Source of the DNA: Antedon mediterranea
Taxonomy: Eukaryota > Echinodermata > Crinoidea > Comatulida > Antedonidae
Assembly: GCF_964355755.1 (NCBI RefSeq)
Contig: NC_092675.1
Location: 7,474,312-7,538,311, forward strand
Direction: 5' to 3'
Length of the DNA: 64,000 nt
The notes below the pieces were generated by a model. That model had not been told where the DNA came from and ran no database searches. It was given only the letters and a program-made list of their open reading frames with translations. Position 1 is the first letter of the stretch. Each line of letters opens with the position of its first letter. The position numbers were made by a program, and so were the translations under genes. Of this stretch, positions 1 to 10,845 are shown one piece after another.

Positions 1-285
1 TATTTATTTCCTCTTTATACTAGGTGATCTTTGGCAATTACTTTTCTCCCAGAATGCCCAGTTATGGCTGTGTGTAACAGTGGCTGTGTGGGTACTAGTA
101 CACCGGGGTAATCCCCTACTCGTCTTGAAAAATGTACTAGGTTCTTTAAAGTGCACATGAGCATTATGTGTACACTGGACCTACGGTTTGTATTTCTTAT
201 CCGAGAAGACTTTGTTCTACCACCAGAACAATGGAGAGAGTTAGCCTCGACCTCTTGCCGATATTATATTATTATTGCCAATTCC
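1..285 (-). mobile_element. SINE family 1 copy (tRNA-derived family, head missing)
   Basis: This stretch shares a long core with 39705-39965, 62335-62600 and, reversed, 21765-21990. Common blocks are CACCGGGGTAA, TTTAAAGTGCACATGAG, TACACTGGACCTACGG and TTCTACCACCAGAAC. In the better copies the end near CTCGAACCC reads on the minus strand as a tRNA B box, so this copy is minus-oriented with its tRNA head decayed. It sits in the intron before the first visible P450 exon and explains the open frame at 151-351, which is not a gene. Confidence 0.75.
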
Positions 286-525
286 ACTGCTCCGTCACAT
301 TATGAAGCACAACTGTTAATAACTGTATACTTTATGTGTGACAATGGCTAAATGATAGACTTGAAGAGAAAGGATTTTGCTTATTACATTTAATGTCACC
401 ATCATCCTCAAACAGATTTTTTGTTGTGCCTTAATGCAAAGTGCAACTGTCAATAATATACTTTACGAACAATGATAGCTAAACGCAATAGTCATTCATT
501 AATTGTACATCTGCTTGTTTGATAG

Positions 526-2567
526 GAGGAGATCGCAATCGACCAGTCACCACAGATGACTTTAAAGAACTCAAATATCTTGACTGTGTTATCAAAGAAA
601 CACTTCGTATGTACCCTTCTGTTCCCATATTTGGACGTACTATAGAAGAATCTATATCAATTGGTAAGTTTTTCGGACCAATGTTAAAAAATACTTAATT
701 TCTTTATATAATGATTAATTTGATGTCATACGGCTGTTTCTTTTTATTATTATTATTACTTTGGTTTTTTTTCCCCATTTATTCGATAGTGATTTATTGT
801 CTCATTTATTTTATCTGTTTACTTAGTTAATTATATTAATTTAGTTTGCAAAGGGTCTTATATCTCAATTTTGAAATTCCGACTTATGTCTGATTTCTCT
901 TGCATGTGCTACATATGGTCAATATTCTTTCAAAAACTCCTTTCTTGACAAACATATATTACAGAAGTAATGAAATAAAGTATAAAGAATAAGAATAAAT
1001 AATACAATTGTGGTTTTAAATAAATATTTTGAATTATTTCACATTTGAAAATTGACATTGACTATTTCCATAGTGTTTGTGATATTTCTAGGAGTACCAT
1101 TCAAAACTGATAGTAATATAATTATTGCTTATTATCTAAATACTGTGATTCTTCTTTCTAGGGGGGAAAACAGTTCCAGAAGGAACGCAAGCCATTATTC
1201 TCACCTACGGCTTGCATCGAGATGAACGCCATTTCCCAGAACCTGAAGAGTTCAGACCGGAGAGGTTCTTGCCGGAAAACTGTGTTGATAGACATCCATT
1301 TGCTTATGTGCCATTCTCTGCCGGACCAAGGAATTGCATAGGTACAATTGTGAGACTGTTAGTGAGCATTTTCTAAAGCTCTGTCTACACTATCAAATGA
1401 GTTTGACAAAAAAAGTGTCCAAATTATGGTAGTGATATGACATCATCATGTCCGTATATGGGCACATCACATTCTGTTGTCACATAAAGTTTGATAGTGT
1501 AAACAGAGCTTTAGACTGTCTTTGCTAACAAGTTTAAACATGCAGAAATTGTCACCAGAGAACTTGAATATCCTGGTATCTAGACCAAATGCCCCAGATA
1601 AAATGTTTGTGCTAAGAGAAAGTAGCGTGATTGGCGAACAATGTTAATAAATAAATTAGAATAAAAGTAAGAATATGTAAGGTCACTACACAGTCCTAAA
1701 AATTTGGTGCGTGCGTACCCTTAACATTTTCTAGTCAACTCCATCCTCTAATGGTCCGGCTAAACAAAATGGATAGCCATTAAAATTTAAGTAATGATGA
1801 ATGGCAGAGTTATCTGAAGACATTACATCATCAAAAACACACCCTAATTGTATTTATTGTTGCATCTTAATATAGTCTGTTTTTAGTATCCCATACTGTA
1901 CAGTATGTTTCCAATTAATCCTGTGTTGAGAGCGAGCTGTCCCTTAGCGATGACATGACAATGACAACTTCTTTTATTTTCTTTGTAAATAAAGTAGATA
2001 AATAAACTACAAAATTAACATTTATAATTAAAAAATTGATTTAACCAAAGAAAAGAGGAAAATTCTTGCTTATAAATAAAAAAAAACCCCATTTAAATAT
2101 AAAATTCATTAATAAATGTAAATCAGCTCAAAATAATAATTTTATAGAAGTTTTCCAATAAAATACTACATTTAAACTAAGCAAACAATTTAGTTTTTAT
2201 TTTTGATTTATAAAAGAATGGGTTTACAAATTACTTTCTGAAATCAAATGCGTATATATTTACATAACTTTTTAAAAGTAATTTTTCTTGAACAAATTGT
2301 GATCATTTTAATCGCTTGAGGTATTTTATTAGGATACCTGCCAGAATAGTTTTATAAATGTCAAATTATGCTTATTCTTTGTCATATGTGTTTTACTATC
2401 TTTCAGGTCAACGTTTTGCAGTCTTTGAGGAGAAAGTAATCCTTGCACACATATTCCGAAGGTTCAATGTTGAATCCGTTCAAGAGTTTGACGACCTCAA
2501 GATACATGGAGAAATTATTCTACGTCCATCTGCTGGAATAGTTGTAAAGTTAACAAAAAGGAAGTAA
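526..2567 (+). CDS. CYP4V: Cytochrome P450, CYP4V-like, 3' part of gene (last three exons)
   Basis: Exons 526-663, 1162-1341 and 2407-2567 join in frame (phases 1 and 1) and end at TAA 2565-2567. The first acceptor could also be at 528. The product is the C-terminal third of a family 4 P450, a heme monooxygenase of the endoplasmic reticulum; CYP4V enzymes omega-hydroxylate fatty acids. Exon 1 carries the K-helix ExxR (KETLR) and the preceding YLDCVIKE; exon 2 has the PERF block (FRPERF) and the heme-binding loop [10 protein letters not shown] with its axial Cys; exon 3 has the L-helix (QRFAVFEEK) and the C-terminal ILRPS segment. The order and wording match vertebrate CYP4V2 closely. The N-terminal two thirds (membrane anchor, I-helix) must lie left of base 1. 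A MITE and AT-rich sequence fill the second intron. The family 4 assignment is firm; the subfamily is inferred from remembered similarity. Confidence 0.9.
1374..1513. mobile_element. MITE, AAGCTCTGTCTACAC family
   Basis: The element has terminal inverted repeats starting AAGCTCTGTCTACACTATCA and ending in the complement, with TA at both ends as a likely target duplication. The interior carries the family words TGGTAGTGATATGAC and GGGCACATCACATT. It lies in the second visible P450 intron. TA duplication suggests mobilisation by a Tc1/mariner-type transposase; the autonomous partner is not seen. Confidence 0.85.
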
Positions 2568-3603
2568 TCGTGCTGTACTGCTTTTTCTGTTAACGAAATT
2601 TATACAGCACAGAAAAATTAAACAAATCAAATCTATCAGTATAGTATAAGTACTAGTAAATAATTAATGTAAACAAACATTAACATTTTGCCCTCTTTCC
2701 AGGGGTTGGATATTTCCGCCGTTTCAGTAGGCGTGTTCGACTAGACTGTTTTGTATGAATGTTTTGTATGAAACTATGAAATATGTACAATTATATTTTA
2801 GTAAAATTCTACAGTTAATTAAAAATGTCAATTTCAATTATTTTTGTTTGCAAAGGTAACTATTAAAAATGCAATATAGTGCAGCTTAACTTGATAATCT
2901 AAATTTAATCATATTTTGTATAAAAAAAATTAAATTATTTATAATTGTTTTTATTGATATTAATATATATGTTTATAAAGTTTATTACTGACAGGTTTAA
3001 GAAGGAAGAATCAACTCAATTAGCAGCTGTGTTTATTTAAAGATGTATTGTCCCCCTGAAAAAATAATTCTTTAAACATTTTTGTTGAATATGCCATTTT
3101 AATGTCACCTCATAGTTATCCACTTTGAGCAAAAATTTGATCGGGAAAAAAAATGCATTTACCTAAAAAACTGTAATTTACCGTACAGAGAAATAATATA
3201 TACTTTTGTTGTCTATGTGTACACTAAAGATATCAATATTTTATATTTCAGTTGAATATTCTGAAAATTGTGATCTTTCTATAGAAATAATTTTCTGGAA
3301 TATAAGTCTATTGCTGAATGCATTTGATTTTGAATTATAAACGGTTAAATTGTATTTGAACAAATCGAGGCAATAAATTATTTTTAAATTGCATTTTGTT
3401 GTTTTACTTTGGTGTAATATTCATTCTTAACCCGGATTTAAGTTTGTTGGGCCTATTGTACGTTTTTTCTGGAGAAAATGCTTATTTGTTTGAAATTACC
3501 ATAGAGATATATCACTATGAAATAGCGGATCTCAATCGACTTAACTTTTTTATGATGGTGCTAGAAATGTAGATAGCCCCCTCTATTAAGTTACTTTGTT
3601 TGG
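2568..3603. other. P450 3' UTR and short intergenic spacer
   Basis: No coding exon is visible. The stretch is AT-rich, with AATAAA at 3372-3377 as a possible polyadenylation signal for the P450 and an ATTAAA-like word nearer the stop. The next gene begins within about 1.2 kb on the same strand. Confidence 0.5.
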
Positions 3604-3617
3604 GTTGCTATAGCTAC
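3604..3617 (+). promoter_or_regulatory. Imperfect RFX X-box upstream of coiled-coil gene
   Basis: The sequence GTTGCTATAGCTAC fits the X-box pattern (GTTGCY, two-base spacer, RGYAAC) with one mismatch in the right half-site. It is 116 bp before the ATG at 3733, the usual place for X-boxes in ciliary gene promoters. RFX factors bind such sites in ciliated cells of animals. Functional use is inferred. Confidence 0.4.
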
Positions 3618-3732
3618 AAGTTCCGGAAGTACAATATAGTGTATTGCCTAATGGTAAACAAAAATCAAAGTGACAGAATATTATTAAAGTACACGAACTT
3701 AATCGACGACCTAGGCTATATTTCCTATCAAA

Positions 3733-6390
3733 ATGAGTGAACTTGCATCGCACTGGGAAGCACTAAGAAAACAACGTGTAATTGATAGAAAACATGCTGC
3801 GTTGAAACGAATGAAAGAAGAAAAGGTGAGTTTATAGAGAGAGGCATAGCCTACTCTGTTGTTGTAGAGGTGAGGACTAAGCGGTGTCTTCATACATGAC
3901 TTCATACTCTGTATAGTGTTATATCCTACATGTATGTATTATTACATAGGCCTACAGCCTGCTGGTCTATTTATACTTTTATGCGCGGGTAAGCACACAC
4001 AAGTGTGATGATGATAATGTGTTCCGGGCCTGCACGACGAATGTTTATGAAACACGAAAACTATATCATAAATATAATGTTTGTATTTTTTATTCGTGTG
4101 TGTTTTTTTAGGAAAGACAAGAAAGAGAATTTGCCGAAGAAGAATACAGAAGAGCATGTATTTTAAGAGAACAAGAAGATCAAAGAAAACAGGAACTTTC
4201 AAATCAAATAAAATCCGGATCAAAAACAGCTATAAAGAAATCATACAGAGACAGAGAAAGGTTCGTTAAAAATTAAATATCTAAACTAGGCAAAATAAAA
4301 AAAATATATATATAATTTTATTTATAACTTGTGAATTTAAAGCAGATCATGTACACGAAAGTGATCGATACAGGATGTAGAGCCAAATAGAAATAAATGA
4401 TAAAGACGCTTATAAATTACCAATTGAACTTAATCTTCAGCAGGTGCTTGGCTCTGACTGAGAGTCAAGCACCTGAAGATTGAGTTCATACTCATGAAAC
4501 AGCCTGCAGTGCAATAAAATTTTAAATTGGTAATTTACAAGCGTCTTTATCATTCATTTCTATAATTTTAATTAGGTTTCCCCCCCCCCCCCCCCCACCT
4601 CCTCTGGTCCCCTCTGGTTTAGTATAACGCAGTGACTCAAACCACATGTGGAGATACTACGAAGATATACAATTTAATACAATAGAAATAACAAAAAGCG
4701 ATTGTAGTGTAAGCATAAATTGCACTCTGTTTAAAGAATGAATGATTAACATGTCACGTCTTTTCACACATTCATTGTGTTAGGAAATATGACAATGGAA
4801 TCCGTCACTACAAACAAGGGTATCGGTCACTGAAAATACAGCTTTAGGACGTTGAAAAGTCAGGCTAGGATCAAGCTAGGATCGTAAAGAAACAAGACAA
4901 AAAAAACTGAGCATCTGTCTAGAAACAGATAATAAAACTTGACTCTAGTTTTGTTGAAGTTCGATTTAATGAAAATTGTAGTTTTTTGCTGTGAAACAGT
5001 TTAATAAACTTTTGTGTTAAAATGTACAGTATTTTATTAAACGAAATAAACTGAATATGATGACTGTATTTTGTTATTACTGAGATTAGTAAGAATATAA
5101 ATGAACCATCGCATCAGTATCTCTATTAAAATGAAACAAGTATACCATTTTCAACGTATCCGGATATTCACCCCCTGGACATTTACCCCCCAAAAAAATA
5201 ACCCCCGGAAAATTACCCCCCCGGACAACCACCACCTGGACAACTACCCCCTTAGGACAACTACCCCCTTAGGACAACTACCCCTTTAGGACAACCACTC
5301 CCCGGACAATTACCCCCTAGGAACAATTAACCCCCGGACAATTACCCCCCCCCCCCCCCGGGTAATTACCCCGCGGACAACTACCTCTGAGACAATACTC
5401 CCCGTAGGACTCCTGGACCTGGACAATACTCCGAGGGCAAATAATCTTTTAGGACAACTACCTCCGTAGGACAACTAACCCCTGGACAACTACCACCCAG
5501 ACAACTATCCCTTTAGAACAACTATCCCCCGGACGGACAACTACCACCCAGACGATTCAACAACCTGACTCTGCAACAGTGTATAATAGGAATTAATAAC
5601 TATATTTTAATTCGTTACTTTGACGAATTACTATTCATTATTGTAAACAAAAGTAAAAGATTGAACATAAAATATAGCCTGGTGTCAGGTCTCTGGTCTC
5701 TGGTCTAGTCTCTAGTTTCGAAACACCCGTTAAAAACAGATGATTTCATCATTTTTACAGAAACCGGTCCTATATATTTGTCTACTTTTGGATTGGAGGG
5801 GGGGGGGGGTAGTTGACCGGGTGGTAGTTGACCGGGGGGTAGTTGACCGGGGGTAGTTACCCGGGAGGTAGTTACCCGGGGGGTAGTTATCCTAAGGGGG
5901 TAGTTGTCCTAAGGGGGTAGTTGTCCGGGTGATAGTTGTCCGGGTGGTTGTTATCCTAAGGGGGTAGTTGTCCTAAGGGGGTAGTTGTCCGGGGAGTAGT
6001 TGTCCGGGGGTAGTTGTCCTAAGGGGGTAGTTGTCCGGGTGGTAAACATCCGGGGGTGACTGTGTCTAGGGGGTAGGTGTCCTAGAACCCATTTTCAAAA
6101 TAGAACCGCAATAAGTTCGTCGAATACGGATTTTCATAAAAGAATTTAATGAATTTTATGTGTAGCGCCCTCTATTTACAAACTTTTTTGACAACTTTTT
6201 TAGAACAATACAACGGCTTCAGGAGGAACGAGAATGGCACGACGAGATGATAAGACACATGGACAAGAAAGAAAGACAAGATATTTATACAGATATGATG
6301 AGAGATCATAAACATAAGTCTAAGGTGCTACGTGATCACGGAATCTATAGAGGCGATCCTAAGTTTTTTATTGACCCTCAATATGCCTAA
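3733..6390 (+). CDS. Small charged coiled-coil protein, 142 aa, unrecognised; possibly ciliary
   Basis: Exons 3733-3825, 4112-4260 and 6204-6390 join with matching phases (0, then 2) and good donors and acceptors, except a weak GTTCGT donor at 4261. The start is the first ATG after the X-box (MSELASHWEALRKQR). The product is almost entirely charged helix rich in Glu, Lys, Arg and Gln (KRMKEEKERQEREFAEEE), with no signal peptide or membrane segment. It ends in a distinctive non-helical tail, HGIYRGDPKFFIDPQYA. This style recalls small ciliary or sperm microtubule-associated proteins, but I cannot match it to a named family. AATAAA at 6584-6589 is a plausible polyadenylation signal. Intron 2 holds two foldback elements. 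Gene reality is well supported by clean joins; function is unknown. Confidence 0.75.
4388..4561. mobile_element. Small foldback MITE with a second nested hairpin
   Basis: Outer arms at about 4388-4425 and 4522-4561 are near-perfect inverted repeats (AATGATAAAGACGCTT against AAGCGTCTTTATCATT). Inside, 4433-4480 forms its own stem around GGTGCTTGGCTCT / AGAGTCAAGCACC. It sits in intron 2 of the coiled-coil gene. Both stems would extrude as a hairpin within a hairpin. Confidence 0.8.
4572..4600. repeat. Homopolymer C tract
   Basis: An uninterrupted run of about 16 C just right of the foldback MITE. Similar G or C runs occur at about 5344-5360, 5798-5810, 6688-6700, 31767-31793, 41758-41774, 55826-55838 and 61879-61894. 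Confidence 0.8.
5145..6098. mobile_element. Foldback transposon with tandem-repeat arms (TU/FB-like)
   Basis: The left arm (about 5160-5560) is a run of imperfect copies of GGACAACTACCCCCTTA; the right arm (about 5797-6086) is the same unit inverted, TAAGGGGGTAGTTGTCC. A roughly 235-bp non-repetitive loop lies between. The 10-bp word CCATTTTCAA flanks both sides (5145-5154 and 6089-6098), as expected of a target-site duplication. Drosophila FB and sea urchin TU elements have this architecture, with long inverted arms built of short direct repeats. No transposase is encoded. It lies in intron 2 of the coiled-coil gene. Confidence 0.75.
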
Positions 6391-7947
6391 AACTGCCAGT
6401 GATAAGAAAAACACGAAGAGAGCTAGCTAAACATGTTTTGTAAAGACACGCCAACTAAGTAGTCTTTCCCACACTCGATCCTACGTAGTAGAGGTTTAGG
6501 GAAGGCCAACCGCACGGGACATTTTTTTTGTTTTGAATGATCTGACTAATTATTTTTAAAACAATGCAAATATTCATAGGCTAAATAAATGAGTAAGCAT
6601 ACGTTTTTATGTGTGAATTGAATTATTAATCTTTTTTTAATGTATTATCAAAAAGTGTGTCGAATTTAGGGTGTTTCGTCGGTGGGGTGGGGGGGGGGGG
6701 AACATATTTATTAATAACATTTAAACCTAACTTTATAACTTTAAACTTTATACTTTATGTTTAACATTCCGCACACCCAATTGTAAATAAAAAACGCAAA
6801 GGTACTGTAAAAGTGTAGTAGCATTGTTTTCTTTTGGTTTTTTTTTGAGATAAATAATATATATTATTATATAATAACAATATAATTATATCATTAAAAA
6901 CATGTGTATTTGTTCGGCGCGGCAGAGAAGAGTTGCCGATGCTTACAATACCAATGATAATCAACAGCTTGGAATTTCAGTTTAATTAAGTTATTTTATA
7001 ATATTGTTTTTTGATGTTATCTTGTTTTATATGTATTTTCTTGTTTTTCCATTACTGCGTCCAACTTAATCATTATATTAGGCATACTAGGCCCAACCAC
7101 TCACTTTTTCAGTTAATTACGGATTGGATCCCATTGGAAATAAGTTTACTTTTTATTTGTCGACTTAATGTGTTATCCTGGTATATTCTTTGTACATTGT
7201 ATATTTTAACCATTTTATGAATATCGAATAAAATCAATCAAGGCCTGTTGATTACTAAAGATCTGAAAATGTCAAAATACGTCAAGAGTTTTATTATTCT
7301 CTTAGCTTTGAACATGGAAATATAAAAATAAATGATTTATAACTCCATGCTTTGAACACAATTTTATGGATCAAGCAAAAAGCGACACTCATGCTGTATA
7401 ACAATACTGTTAGGAATCCTTGTGCCAATGTTTTACTAAATATTTATGTTTTTAACGATATTGAAAGAGCGCCGTCGGGTTGATTTATTTTAGCCTAGTC
7501 CGATTAGGCCTAATTTCCCTAAAGAATGCAATGGAGCTATGTAAGACCAGGGAAGAGTGAAATTCAATTTATTTTTACTCTTCCCTGAGACTATGTTTAC
7601 CATTAAAATTTGCGTTAACAGTTTAAAGACAAATGATATTAGAATAAACCCGGAATGTTACACTTGTAGTTTGTAGGCTACTTCAGTCACCAATTGGAAC
7701 AGTTGTGTAATGAATTTCGAGTAGGCCTATTCTCGGTTAAATACGAAATGAAACGTCCCTAAAATTTAGTAAAAACACAATGTATTATTACATAGTACAA
7801 TACGTATAATAAATATCTGTCGGCTTTATTGATGTTTGCAATGAATAGTTTGAAAGAAAAATCCAAATCATTTATCAGTAGACTACTATAAATAATACCA
7901 ATCAGCATGCAACACGCGCCAATTCACAACATCACACATTGATTACT
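6391..7947. other. 3' UTR of coiled-coil gene and intergenic sequence
   Basis: AATAAA at 6584-6589 probably ends the upstream transcript. A G-run lies near 6690, and the rest is AT-rich sequence without recognisable exons. A short inverted pair, GGGAAGAGTGAA / TTACTCTTCCCT, at about 7549-7586 can form a hairpin. Confidence 0.5.
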
Positions 7948-7961
7948 GTTGCCCAGGCAAC
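7948..7961. promoter_or_regulatory. Near-perfect palindromic RFX X-box, possible CDKL2 promoter
   Basis: GTTGCCCAGGCAAC is two perfect inverted half-sites, GTTGCC and GGCAAC, with a 2-bp spacer, matching the X-box consensus. The following 140 bp are less AT-rich and end in a usable donor, GTAAAT at 8105, so a noncoding first exon of the downstream kinase gene (ATG at 15967) could lie here. That link is inferred from position and strand only. Confidence 0.4.
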
Positions 7962-8849
7962 ACACGAAAAGAGCTTGGCTGAATATGCGTCCGTGACCTC
8001 GGAATCCGATGGTGATGACCTGAATGTGTGTATCGTCGTCGTGTGTGTTGGTGGTGCAGCTAGTAGCCGTGGTGGGTACGAAAGTTTGTCTCAAGTTTTT
8101 ACTGGTAAATTCTTTTGCATTTATTTGTTTTCAGTATGTAAGTTGATTACTCTTTTGTTAAGAATCAGTTATATAAAGTATAAGCTTTTCTAGGCTATGC
8201 CAATTCTAATTGTTAAGTTCTGTTTATGTTAAGTTTGTTGTGATCGTCAGCTGGCTTTTTTGGGGTTCGCGATTTATAAGCAGTTTGCTGTCCAGGCAGG
8301 CAGTGTTTTTGTTGGGGGAGTGCATTGTCATTGAGCCTGCAGATTGAGCACTCCTTTCAAACACAACTCATGTTTTTTCAAGCTTTAAATGTTTTCATGT
8401 ATATTATTATGTATCTTTTCTTTTATCTTTGCACAACTCCATCATAGTTTGAAACTTTTTTTGATTTTTTTATATTCAATATAATATTTTTTTACTGTAA
8501 ACTGTATACCTAGCTACTAGTACCTAGCGGCTAGCCTATCACTTAACAGCAGATCCGTTTCAAAAGGTGAGAGGAACAAATTAAAGATTGATTTCGCTAA
8601 TAAAAGATTGATTAGCGAAACAAGCAATTTTCAGCTGGGGGCAGGGGCCACCAACCAAGAGCAATTTTCGTTTCATTCACCAGTTCCAATTTCGGCGGGA
8701 ATGTCCCGCTTTTTTATATTGTGTCCAGTTCAATCCTGACCCACGTTTCAAATGTGTCACATTATTTATCAAAAAAACACATTTAATGACACTGGAGGAT
8801 TGAAAATAGCTCTTTGCCAGTAGACCAGGGTATGATATGTACTGTTACA

Positions 8850-8875
8850 CACCTCTAGATGGCTGGAAATTGCAC
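8850..8875 (+). repeat. Shared core ACACCTCTAGATGGC (copy 1)
   Basis: The word ACACCTCTAGATGGCTGGAA recurs with few changes at about 18172-18195 and, reversed, at about 61827-61860. The last two lie inside larger inverted-repeat elements, so this is probably a remnant of a dispersed element. Confidence 0.5.
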
Positions 8876-9295
8876 TCACAATCAACACTACAAAATACAT
8901 AACAAATTCACTGATTTTCCGGCAAAAATTAGGGGACCATCCTCCCTTAAAAAAAAAGTGGAGGGGATATTTCCTCTATCGACACCTTCCACCCCTAGGA
9001 TCTGCGCTGTTAATATCACCTTAAGCTTTCTGTGTTTTTGTTTTCTATCATGCATACCTACAGTAGGATGTCACACATAATATCAAAGTGTAAATTTATA
9101 CAAAAAGTAAACTCAATTACAGTATGAGGATGGGAGAAAAGCATAATTACTGTAATACTGTACATGGCATGTTGAAAATCAACCTAATCAAATATAGTAA
9201 CAACAATATACTTCAATATTCAAATTGTATTTCATTGCATTTTGTACGTTAAAGAATAAATACTGTACAGTACGTTAAATATTAATTTAAAAACT

Positions 9296-9445
9296 TAAAG
9301 CTGTCTACTGTATACTATCAACTCAAATGCGATGATGTGCCCATATAAAGACATGAGGATTTCATATCACTACCATATTTGGGCATATCACTACCATATT
9401 TGGGCACATTACACTTTTTTGATAGATAAGATAGACAGAGCTTTA
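9296..9445. mobile_element. MITE, AAGCTCTGTCTACAC family, decayed ends
   Basis: The copy starts TTAAAGCTGTCTACTGTA and ends ATAGACAGAGCTTTAA. The interior contains GATGTGCCCATAT and two copies of ATATCACTACCATATTTGGG, shared with the other copies. Confidence 0.75.
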
Positions 9446-10845
9446 ACCATAAAATAACATCATTTATGATATTAACTACTTGCATGATAAGCAACAGTAT
9501 AAAAGTACACTTGCTAATTTAACAAAATTTTTTTTATGTGACAGGAAATCAGCTGAAAGAAATGAATCAATAATTCAGTCTTAAAGAATATATTGGATTT
9601 AATATTACAAAATTCAATCAATTCGACATCTTAAATTTTACTTCAACAAGAAAGAACACGAAGAACGGCTGTCAAGATACTTGATGTCTCAATTATGTAG
9701 ATCATTTCAGTTTCCAGTATTTTTTTCTTGAGCATTCTGACACTTTTTTTCTCTGAGTATTGACCGCAAATATGTGGGAAATAGAATGCCAAGGAATTTG
9801 GAGACTTGAATTCAGTTAGAATAGAAGATTGCAATTTGGTAGGTAAGAATTTGAATTATTTATAGAGAATTTCTTACTTGTTTCTTGGTTGAAATTGAAT
9901 TGTATTTTTTACTGTACAGTTGGATTAATGGTTGTTATAAACACAATTATACAGTACTAGTGTCATACAGTATGTGGTTGACCACAATGAAATGAGTTTT
10001 TTTTTGTGGCAACTATGTAACATAACTTGGAGCTGTGGTTTTCCATATAACTAGCTCTGAAGAAAATCTTGTAATGTAAAGTAACTTTAAAAAACAACAA
10101 AATCACAAAAAAGTATCCCAAAGTACATATTTTGCTTTCTATAGATTGGAATGTACTTTTATGATCATAGAATATTTTGCTCTCTCCTGGCCTCCTGGTT
10201 ACATTATATTAATAATTTATCAGCATTTGTTGTTTTTAGAAATAGGCCTACTGTATTTTGGAATATAAGCATAAGTGATATAATATAAGTTAATTACAGT
10301 ATAACATTTTCTGTCATAAATTTATAAAAATTTGTCTTGGCAATATTAAACTTTGTAAGAAAACAATTATAATTAAATTGTTAAGAGAACATTTGATCTG
10401 CAAATACTACTTAGGAAAATCTATCTTTGAAATATTTTTAAAATAAATTTTATTAAAAGTACAAAAAGGGGAATTTTTTTGTTATCATAATAAAAAGATA
10501 AGCATTATTGTCTAGCTTAAAGTTATTCTGTATAGAATTATAACAAAGATTATGTGGTTTACATAGTGAGATTGAAATTATGATTTTTCATTGGATTGTG
10601 TTTTGACTTTTATATTGTTGGATAAAGTAAAAAGATTCCAAAGATGGCATGTCATATTATTAGTACTGTACCTTTGGATGTTATTATCGCACTCTACTAT
10701 CAAAATGACAAGGAAGCAGCTGAAATTTGGCATAGAAATTGCCTGTGAAAACTGTTACAAGATCAGGAATGAAAAAACTGTTAGGTCATTCAGAAAGGAT
10801 GTTTAAAAAAAATGAAGTTGCCAGACACATTTTTAGTTTGTTTCC

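Noticed and set aside
7939-8193. 84-residue open frame near the X-box as a coding gene
   Set aside because: No domain, no splice partner in frame and a low-complexity Val/Cys run; more likely a noncoding exon or chance frame.
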